From: Sweltsa coloradensis
Lineage: Eukaryota; Arthropoda; Insecta; Plecoptera; Chloroperlidae
Length of the DNA: 64,000 nt
Reading direction: 5' to 3'
Assembly (NCBI GenBank): GCA_024449915.1
Contig: JAMZAV010000978.1
Location: forward strand, 229,938 to 293,937
Part shown: positions 55,886-64,000 of the stretch, piece after piece
Layout: the number at the start of each line of letters is the position of its first letter
Numbering within the stretch: position 1 is the stretch's first letter
Notes under the pieces: generated by a model
Databases searched by the model: none
Seen by the model: the letters and a program-made list of their open reading frames with translations, nothing else
What the model was told of the DNA's origin: nothing
Translations under genes and position numbers: made by a program

Positions 55886-58229
55886 AGTCCTCTATGTGTA
55901 TGGCAGAGAATTAGGAGAAGCCGACACAATCAAGAATTTTCTGCGCTAGATCGACACTGAGCTAGCGTGAATTGAGTTGAGACAATTGTTTTGTTGGGTT
56001 GACAATATCAAAGCTATCTGCTGTGACGGCACCACCTTTTGCCGCTCATAAATTCAAATATTTGTCCATGAACAGCAGTGCCCGCCCGAATCTTATGGTT
56101 GCTGTTTCTGTTTTATTTTTGTGAAAACCCTAGTAGTTTTATAATTCAAATTCCATCAAACTAATGAGTTTGCGCTCAGGGAATTTGTTTAATTTTAATC
56201 ATTTGTTAATTATAATAACTAGGTGTATTTTTAATCTCGACTGTAGCATCACGGGTCTTGTGTGACTCGAGACCAGACAATTGTTTTGGGTTAATAGTAG
56301 CTTTGAAATCACATCTTTTGAACAGCATGAATGCATATAAAATACAAGATAATTATGTTTTTAATTTATCCTTTTATAAAATTTATCTAACTTCTTATCA
56401 GACCTTTTTTTATGTTAATTACTTATTTTGTGTAATGAGGAACTTGATGGTTTTGCGCTCCTAGCGGCGTGATTATGTAACTATGTGCGAGGAACGGGAA
56501 GCGGAAGTCGTTGTGAACAAGGAAGCCAAGTTACTTCTGGTCGGCGTGGGGTAGCGTGAGTGGACGCCTCATGGTAGGCGATCCCAGTTTTTAATTAATA
56601 AAAGTGTTAATACGACGCTAAATCACTAAAACTAGTGAGATCTAGAAAGATCTAAGTGCGGTTCGTGTTTGGTATAATCACGTTTTACGCGATCGCGAAG
56701 GATTAAGCGGTAATTAACCCGATTATCCAGTTGGTATATTCTGTGTTGGCGACCACGTTGTAGTGCGACGTAGCTAAATAGTTAGCCACGAGGCGTTTGA
56801 AACCAAGTATGGATACGATCCTATCTATCTAATCAATGTTTATTGGAGCGGTCCATCTGCTTCTAACGACGTATTTTGAGTTGAATTACGAGTTGAATCA
56901 GTTGAAGAGTGTTCATATCTTTGTGGAACAATTGCCGGGATTCTAAGCCGCCATTGCCGGGATTTGCAGTACTCCCCACATTGTGTGCAATGTCCGGGAC
57001 TTTTGCACAACTTACGTACTCGTTCGAGGGAGCATAGATTGCGAGTTTATGACTCTGCCACACTTGTAAGTACAGATGAACTGAGATTAATTCATTTGTG
57101 AGATAATTGAACATTTTTGAGAGCAATAGTTTCCGTGAAGCGGATGAGAGAGGGAGACCTTGTTAGCCGCCATTTTTAGCTACGTCATAAAATTGACCAA
57201 ACGACGCCATATTGGTACACGGTGGTCACCACTCACCACGATATCCTTCCGCGCTCGGGGACAAGGGTGAACATATTGTTTAATGCAGAACTGTTGATTT
57301 AATATTGCCGCGAACCCGGGTATTTACTGTGAAGATTGGATTTCAACTATAAGCCGAGCTATAGTACTTGAACATTGGTGGGAATAAACCCGACACGTCA
57401 TTTCGTTGCGACGCGACCTTGAACTGACCGTCTGAACCGAGTTTGATACGACCGCGGATCGAGAGCTTCCGTGTTACGTACGCGCGACGCGAGGAAGACA
57501 AACATCGGCAACTACTATGCATGGTGATCGCTACGCTTCCAGTAACTACACGTGAAGACTGGAGAACAACTCCTCAAACGTCGAACCAAGGACCTTGTAA
57601 TCATACAGCGAGGGTTCTGATCCCTAGTCGAACTTGAACATCTAAACGATGAGTATCTAATCACATGTTATTTGATAGAATATTTTCATAATTCATTCAG
57701 GCATTTGTAATGAGCCTAATTAAATAACATGGGGGTATTTAATCATTAGAAATCACTGATCAGTGCTAGGAGAATAGGGCATACCATCATTTGTGTGCTA
57801 TTTGTGTTTTTTAACCTTAATATACTTTCTTTCGAAGGTTTATTAATCTGTTATTTTTATCCAATATAAATCCAATATGTTCCCTAATTGACAAATCATC
57901 CCATAGTAAATTTAATTGTGCCTGGATAAGGCCTACTCTCCAAGTAGGTAACTTGATTCTGTTCAACCTACAATTGATCAACCTTTTTGTTTTAACAGTA
58001 TTTAACAAAATACTGTAACTTCTATAATTTTGTTGTATTTGCTTATCTTTTGTTGAATTTTAATATTTACATTTTTTCTTCTCTCTGTGTTTCTCCGACT
58101 GGAGCTGAGTCGTGGCAAAGTTAAGTCTGTTTCTAGACAAAATAGAACCCCGAGATAATAAATGAGTCTAATATTGCTATAAATTCCAAATCCAATCTAG
58201 TTACTTAATCTGTACTTGGATAATTGGTA
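55886..58229. other. COG5 intron, unrecognised, possibly LTR-derived
   Basis: No domain is found. 56440-57660 has higher GC and TCGCGA/ACGCG-rich stretches, with phrases such as AGCGGCGTGATTATG and GGTCGGCGTGGGGTAGCG, recalling the long non-coding ends of LTR elements, but I could not find a matching repeat pair. Confidence 0.3.
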
Positions 58230-58435
58230 CCCTAACAGTAGGGGCTTTGAAAGTGCCTAGTAGCTCGTATCTTGATAATAGTGCCTCATAGAGCTTGTAT
58301 CTCTCTTCTTCTTCTCTTATGCCCACATTGACATATCTATGTCATCATGTGTCTTGACAACCAGTAAAGATAGGACTCCTGTTCCCTCCTGTCCATACCC
58401 CCTGGCATTTCCCCATAGTGTCCTTTCAATGTAGC

Positions 58436-60833
58436 GCATCTAAATAGATGTTGTCTTTCCTGTGTTCCATCACCACAGAGTTTACACATCGATGGCGAAG
58501 AACCAATACCTTCTATCTGCCATTTTCTGTCAAAATGAGATGTTGGTGTCTATGGACACAGAAAATTATTTCGAATTTTTTGGTGCTAATAGCTCCTATC
58601 TAACAATGCTTAAACATCTCCAAAAGAGACATATAGTACTACCTTACATCAATATCTCCTATCTGCCACCGCCAACTAGTTACTTTTTTAAAATAAGTTT
58701 TAATGCTCTCCTAAACAATTTGCTTTTTGGCAGATAGAAGGTATTGGTTCTTCACCATCGACATGCTGCTCTCCATCACACCTATTCTATGTAAGTGCTT
58801 TGCTAGCAAGTCATGGCCGGTATCTAGTCTAAACTGTGCTGTTGTAGTTCTTCTCCTATAATGGTTTGTCCTATCATTTCTTCCTTTCCTTGTGTTAACT
58901 AGCTCACTCCACATTTTATTCTTGCCTTTCTTCTTCCACGCTTTCTTTACCTCCGAGTTGCTGGCTGATTTCAGATGTGATTTAGCTGATCTGTATGAAA
59001 TGTTGTTTATGAATTGCTTGGTTTTACTTCCCATTTTAGCGAGGAAATCAGCCTTCTCGTTTCCGTTTATGCCGCAGTGTGCCGGTATCCACTGTAGCAT
59101 TACTGTGTTACCCGCATTCATCAACCTCAGGATTCTTATCTTGCAGTTTCTTATTTCTGCTTCTGTTTCTTCTCTACTCACTATAGCCTGGATAGATGCT
59201 CTTGAGTCTGTTAGTATCACCACCTTCCTTTCTCTAAAGTATTCAATCTTCTCCAACGCTTTGCTTATTGCTCTCATCTCCCCATCAAAGTTACTCCCAT
59301 TTGATCCTGCTGGGAATGATTCCTCAAACTCTCTACTGTGTATTCCTGCACCTGCATTCCCTTCTCCTGGTGTTGCTGATCCATCCGTGTATATATGCAG
59401 CCACTCCTTCTCTGGGTATTCTTTGTGAATAAATCTTAGTGCCAGACTTCTCATATGCTCCTCTTGATAGTTCTTCTTTTTCTCTTGTATTCCTTCAATA
59501 TTTAGTTGATGGTTTACTTCCAATGATGACATATGAATGTTTGGTTTTCCTATTTCTTGTCTGTTTTCAGTTATCACTTCCCCCATTAACTTTCCCACTA
59601 CATTTCTAGCTTCAGTTATGAATGTTTTTTGTGTTTTAAGGCCTTCTTGGGGATCTCTGTCCCAATAATCTACATCCAAGCGAACCATTTTTTCGTACAG
59701 GCTTCCAGCTGCTACATTTCTCCTTGCTTCCAGTGTGGGGACTTCAGCTACTGTTTCCATTGCGGTGATAGGTGTGGTTTTCACTCCTCCTGTTATGATC
59801 CTCAGGGCTTTATTTTGGATAATGTTGAGCTTGTCCAAGTGTGTTTTTGAAGTGTTAATCAACATGGCATTTCCATATTCCAACACTGGACGTATGTATG
59901 TTTTGTATGTCGTAGATAGTGTATTGACATTGGCTCCCCAAGTTACCCCTGATACTCTTTTCAGTAAGCCTAGTCTTTTATTACTTAATTGGCACATTCT
60001 GTCGATATGGCTAGACATAGTCATTTTCTTATCCATCATTATGCCAAGATAGATTGGGTCTTCGTATTTTAAGCTTACTCCTTTGTATTTTAGGCTAAAC
60101 TGGGGCATTGTTCTTCCTGTTGTGCAATAATTGTATACTGTTTTTGTTTCATTCACTACCATCCCATTTTCCCTGGTCCATTCTTCTAATGCTTGCAATG
60201 CCTTGTTCATTTCTAACTCCATTTTCTGTACGTCTCTGTCACTACACCAAAGCACCACATCATCCGCAAATAACTTGATCTTTACCTCGCTTCTTTCCTG
60301 TATATATTGCGCCAAGTCGTTTATATATATCAGGAAGTAAGTAGGGCTTGTTACTGCCCCTTGTGGTACTCCTGCCTTGGTTTTTCTATACCGTGATCGT
60401 TTGTTGTTGCATCTTACTCTTATATATTTCTGACTTAGAAAGTTTTTACTCCATCTGTATATGTTGTGTGGTACTCCCATCTCTTTCATCTTTTTTAAAA
60501 GTATTTCTCTATCTACTATATCAAATGCAGTCTTAAAATCAACATAAACTACCAGTGTAGATAACTTCTTATTAAACCCTTCCTTAATATCCTGCTGCAA
60601 GTATGCCACCTGGTCTAGTGTCCCTCTGTTCTGCCTAAAACCTGCCTGCTCCTTTGCCAACACTTCATTCGATTCTAAAAATGTTTTTAGCCTATAGTTG
60701 ACCATATGCTCCATTGTTTTAGCCATCATCGATGTTAAGGCTATTGGCCTGTAGCTTTCGACTTTTGAGCTATCCTTCCCATTTTTCAGCAGTGGTATTA
60801 TCTCTGTGTATGTATCTCTGCACTGCATTCTTT
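58436..60833 (-). pseudogene. I-like LINE ORF2: reverse transcriptase and RNase H
   Basis: Minus strand, open from 60828 to 58711. 5' truncated, starting just upstream of the RT (KVESYRPIALTSMMAKTMEH). RT motifs: VVYVDFKTAFDIVDRE, AGVPQGAVTSPTYFLIYIND, the catalytic KLFADDVVLW. Linker: KTYIRPVLEYGNAML. RNase H: IHIYTDGSATPG-type (here LHIYTDGSATPGEGNAGAG), DGEMRAI, ILTDSRAS and WIPAHCGINGNEKADFLAK, all catalytic acids present. The last segment, a zinc-knuckle CKLCGDGTQERQHLF (58488-58436), is separated by a 273-bp insertion. The endonuclease and ORF1 are missing. Same strand as COG5. Confidence 0.85.
58489..58761. mobile_element. 273-bp inverted-repeat element inside the LINE
   Basis: 33-bp arms at 58489-58521 and 58729-58761 (TCGATGGCGAAGAACCAATA to CTTCTATCTGCC) with one mismatch. 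It splits the LINE between ...GVMESS and MCKLCGDG. The interior is AT-rich with partial repeats of CTCCTATCT. A MITE of unknown superfamily; the target duplication is ambiguous (CGATG-like). Confidence 0.7.
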
Positions 60834-60980
60834 TGTTAGAAATACATTCAACCCATTGACCTGAAAAAAACTTAACAATGATAAGCTACGAGGCATTATA
60901 TCGGGTCTGGAACTGTGTAGCTATTAGCTCTACTTACATCACATGGATGACGGATATTTACACACGTCAACAACACGCAC

Positions 60981-61123
60981 CTGTGCCTGATTGGCCGAGG
61001 CCAGCCCCTGCGTGAGAAGCAACCGCCCCTTGCCTTCGATGTCGTTTCGGTGCGAGCGCACCGTCCTGAGATCTCCCTCCAACATCTCAAGACCAGAGAG
61101 GTCAACGTCCTCGCACAGCTGAC
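60981..61123 (-). CDS. COG5: COG5 exon (second in this window)
   Basis: Reads (G)QLCEDVDLSGLEMLEGDLRT, VRSHRNDIEGKGRLLLTQGL, ASANQAQ, matching the VDLSGxE...L..R...EN..RLL.QGL segment of animal COG5. Two acceptors are possible, CCAG|GTCAG (61123) and GTCAG|CTGTG (61118). Only the first keeps the frame with the phase-1 exon upstream. The donor is GCACAG|GTGCGT at 60981, phase 0. The downstream intron is 18.7 kb. Confidence 0.95.
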
Positions 61124-61310
61124 CTGGAAAGAAAATGCAACACTTCGATATAAGTTAGTCATCACTGATTACCAAGCAGGATAATAATTGTAGTGAACTG
61201 CGATATTAATGTACGAAGGACATATTTTACCTACACTCTTTTACAACCTGAGGGTTGACAAACAAGTTTCTAACAATCGAAACAAAATAATCTCTCCCTT
61301 GCCCCCTCAC

Positions 61311-61488
61311 CGAGTTCGTTGATGCACTGCGACGCCTTGGTGACGTCGACGCTAGGCGCTGACATCTGAGCGTTGAGCCTTCGAACAATCAGCTGCGTGC
61401 GAGCAATACGCCGCAGGAAGTCCGACGTGGCTTGGAGACGCGAGAGCATCACGGTCTGTGTCTCTATCTTATGGAACGGCTCCACCAC
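61311..61488 (-). CDS. COG5: COG5 exon (first in this window, most N-terminal)
   Basis: Reads VVEPFHKIETQTVMLSRLQA, TSDFLRRIARTQLIVRRLNA, then APSVDVTKASQCINEL(G). The EP..KI...T..L.RLQ...D.LRRI pattern is the helical N-terminal region of COG5. The acceptor is CTCCGCAG|GTGGTG at 61488 and the donor ACTCG|GTGAGG at 61311. 59 codons plus one base. The exons for the preceding coiled-coil N-terminus are not found up to base 64000. Intron 61124-61310 is only 187 bp. Confidence 0.95.
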
Positions 61489-61694
61489 CTGCGGAGGAAT
61501 GTGTTATAGGTCTACACTACCCATACATCCGGGGATGTTGATGACAGGTCTCAAGGCAACAAGCACGGGTAAAGCTCTATGAGTCTATGTGAACCAAATG
61601 GGGCTGAGGCAGAGATAAAAAGAACAAGCACACAAAACACTGGTAAGACCTAAAGAATATGCCTTTCTGGTGTGAAACCCTCAAAAGGATATAA

Positions 61695-62690
61695 ACAAAA
61701 TAAAAATGTTTTTAGAGTCTACCTACTCAGTCATATAACTGATTTTTAGTGGGGGACAGTAACAGCAATGACCCACAAAGCGACCAAACAACAATCAAAC
61801 TGTAGGCCCCGACACAATCGATATGCTGTGCGCAACCAACCGAACAAAATAATTTTTGATGAAATGACGAACTTCAATTTGCACTGACCCTCAAAAAATT
61901 TAGCTCGGGTGTTTTTTTGTTTTTATTTGTCTGTTTTTTCGTCTCTACGGGCAACGCATATCGTCTTGATGAAAGTTGACGGAACCTTCGAAAATCTCTG
62001 ACATTAGAGCTGTATGGTTTTTGGGTACAAACGAAGAAATATTCTCATGAATACTTCTTTACGATATTTTTCGTTATTTTTGTGCGATATTTTCGTGCCA
62101 TTTGGGCCAATTCTGACCAAACGGGTGGGGCTACAACGTTCATATTATACATGGACATTAAGGTTATGGTGATGTAGTACCTTTTGAAAGAAAAAATTGA
62201 AAAAGTTAGCCAGAATCCATAGAAATAAAGCTTTTAATATAAGTTTTTTACGGTAAATAATTACAATTGACAAGTAAAAATAGAAACTGGACAACAATCC
62301 CTTACAATGCGTAGGCAGCAAAACAAAGCACTTGCAAAAGTAAAGATATCCCACGCAAACTAAAAACTTAAAAAAAGCTCATCCATCAACGCGACTAAAA
62401 AAGCGTTTGCGAAGCTTCCTAGTAATAGGAAATATAGCCTAGCAATCAGTGGTATGGACAGTGCGAACACCCGCGGATCAACGCCAGAATCAACAAGGCC
62501 GATTCAGAATAACTTTAATTTTATTAGGTATGTGCCTTGTTGCTAGGACGGCTCCAAAGTCACCATTTACAAATTCCTAAGACAAGAACAGAATCAAAGA
62601 ATCAAAGGACAGAAGTTAAAAAAACTTCTGACTTTAGCGGGAACGAACCCTGGACCTTCTGCATTGGAAGGAGTGTAACGCGACAGTTGC
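61695..62690 (-). mobile_element. tRNA-Gly SINE split by a Helitron-like element
   Basis: The 3' half (about 61695-61855: TAGAGTCTACCTACTCAGTC, GTAGGCCCCGACACAATCGA) and the 5' half (62424-62690: CAGTGGTATGGACAGTGCGA, the tRNA head with CCTTCTGCATTGGAAGG) flank a family B element. The head is degenerate (GGGAACGAACCCTGGACCTT). Comparison with 6340-6772 shows little loss at the junction. Confidence 0.75.
61856..62423 (+). mobile_element. Helitron-like element, family B, copy 4
   Basis: Degenerate head TTGATGAAATGACGAACTTC, then CTGACCCTCAAAAAATTTAG, GGGTGGGGCTACAACGTTCA, AAAAAGCTCATCCATCAACG and a tail AAGCGTTTGCGAAGCTTCCT AGT, the same alternative tail as at 29934. Inserted in the SINE. Confidence 0.65.
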
Positions 62691-64000
62691 TGCCTTACAA
62701 GTTTCCCTCCACTCTTGTTATCGTCTGCTTGCATGACCACAGTAGGGGTGGCTCCGTTTCCCCTGAACTATGACGGAATGTCGATTCTGATTGGTTGTTG
62801 ATGACATCACGTACGCAACGAGTGATATGAGGCTTGGAATACCTCGACGAGGGTCAGTCGTCGGACGGGGGTTGAGAAGAGCAAGTAGCCCGAGAGAGAG
62901 TGAGTTTTGCTTGGGGTCCTGCGTTCGATGCTTTGTGGCCCATGAGGGTTTTGTTTGAAGAGAACGCGAGAGATACACCTGTGGGCAGTCAACCGGCACA
63001 TCAGCTCTAGTCCCGGAAACCATCTAAGTTTTGTGGCGAGACCCTGGAAGTACCGACACCTGTTCGAGCCCAGAGGGAAGCGACGTCGACGTCGGCGTTT
63101 GGTCTGGAGCCCAGAGGGAACCAAAGCTGTTCCAATATAGTCCTGAAACCACGGCCAGGTTTGAGTGTCAGTGAGAGGGCGTTGTGTGGAGTACTCGGGT
63201 ATGTAAACTATCAACATAGCTAGGACGCCTTGTAGCCGTCGGACGGTAATTGATTCACGCAACAGAAGTCGCGTACTTTGAACTTTCACACGAGCAACTG
63301 TCACGCCATGCTCGTACGTGCCCTGGCCGCAAACTGCATTCTTGGCCCTGCTAAGCTGTATTTTTGTGGGTTTGATTTGTTTAAAACTGTCAGTTTTGAC
63401 ACTGCTAAAACTGTCCCCAAGCAGGCTCGTGAGTGTTCCCTTGTGCATACAAGTTTATTCGGAACGACACCCCACAGTTTTGTCGCGCCAGTAGCTATAC
63501 GTAGTACTATACTGCACAAGAGTGTATGATTCCTTTTAGACCTACGGTAATTGAACATTTAATGTCAAAGGTGTCAAAGCACGCCGCTTTGAAAGTTGTG
63601 TTATTCACATTGCATACTTTGAAATCTTCTATTATAGTCGGCATTTTTCTGTCATCAGCAAGTTAGATAGGTACTATAATTATACTTCTGTAATACCAGC
63701 ATTGTATACTGTCAGAAATTTATTCACTTCCCACCACTTATCGACAGTGATGAAATAGTGTGTTTGTTTAATCTTATGTTTATTTGTGCCAGCTAGTCTA
63801 CGTGGATGTAACGACCACGTATTCAGTTATCAATGTGAAATTCGATCAGTTAAAAGAGAGTCACACGTGTGCTTGTATCTTGTATTTATACCAGACAGCT
63901 TATGTGGAAGTAAACGCCATTTTATTTAATTATTTTTGTACTCATGCTACGCAGTTTTGTAGACGTAACGGCCACCCAATAAATTGGTATTGTGATAGTT
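62691..64000. other. Unrecognised region, possibly LTR-retroelement end
   Basis: No domain is recognised. The open frames on both strands around 62800-63500 overlap each other and show no family resemblance. The purine-rich GGGAAGCGACGTCGACGTCG stretch near 63077 and three loose repeats of GTGGA-GTAACG-CCAC (63799, 63902, 63958) are the only structure seen. The upstream COG5 exon is not here. Confidence 0.35.

Noticed and set aside
62807..63448. 213-codon open frame on the minus strand
   Set aside because: No domain, composition unlike a real protein, and it is overlapped by other open frames on both strands; probably LTR or other non-coding repeat.

Overview
The window is eukaryotic, from an animal and probably an aquatic invertebrate. 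The basis is split, GT-AG-spliced exons of a conserved Golgi protein and a very dense, mixed load of animal-type mobile elements: non-LTR retrotransposons, hAT and pogo/Tigger-like DNA transposons, a Penelope-like fragment, tRNA-derived SINEs and Helitron-like elements. I cannot name the species.

The only host gene I can support is COG5 (conserved oligomeric Golgi complex subunit 5) on the minus strand. Six consecutive internal exons lie at 61488-61311, 61123-60981, 42296-42128, 40723-40608, 28793-28652 and 16460-16181. All splice phases agree and together they give about 340 codons. The gene is open at both ends: the N-terminal exons lie beyond base 64000 and the C-terminal exons beyond base 1. 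More than 45 kb of gene therefore carries about 1 kb of coding sequence, and nearly everything else is transposon-filled intron.

Layout. 1-6200: a 137-bp satellite in two arrays with duplicated flanks and very poor base quality. 6340-11690: the 3' end of one LINE, opened by a Helitron-like element, a 1.9-kb hAT element (which itself holds two further insertions), a second hAT element and a pogo/Tigger-like element. 11860-15905: a LINE with ORF1, endonuclease and reverse transcriptase, sitting in an (ACT)n microsatellite. 17465-24757: Helitron-like elements with 180-bp palindromes, one of them split by a 4.5-kb inverted-repeat element made of six plus six ~302-bp repeats around a decayed gene. 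24811-33340: hAT and MITE relics, a LINE RT fragment and many Helitron-like copies. 33341-45945: LINE fragments, a LINE split by an LTR-like block, and a decayed RTE/jockey-like LINE. 46160-47620: a short-LTR gag-only retroelement. 47640-52770: a (TA)n-linked mosaic of Penelope-like pieces, hammerhead-like motifs and hairpins, holding a nearly intact hAT transposon. 53486-64000: a MITE, a tRNA-Gly SINE, LINE fragments, an RT-RNase H LINE and the most upstream COG5 exons seen here.

The most interesting pattern is that four dissimilar repeat families (called A-D here) share one terminal plan: a 5' motif repeated in inverted form near the 3' end, then a hairpin AACGC-loop-GCGTT, then TTCCTAGT or a close variant. 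This is a Helitron/Helentron-like layout that accounts for at least fifteen insertions in this window. The other notable object is the large palindromic element at 19221-23767.
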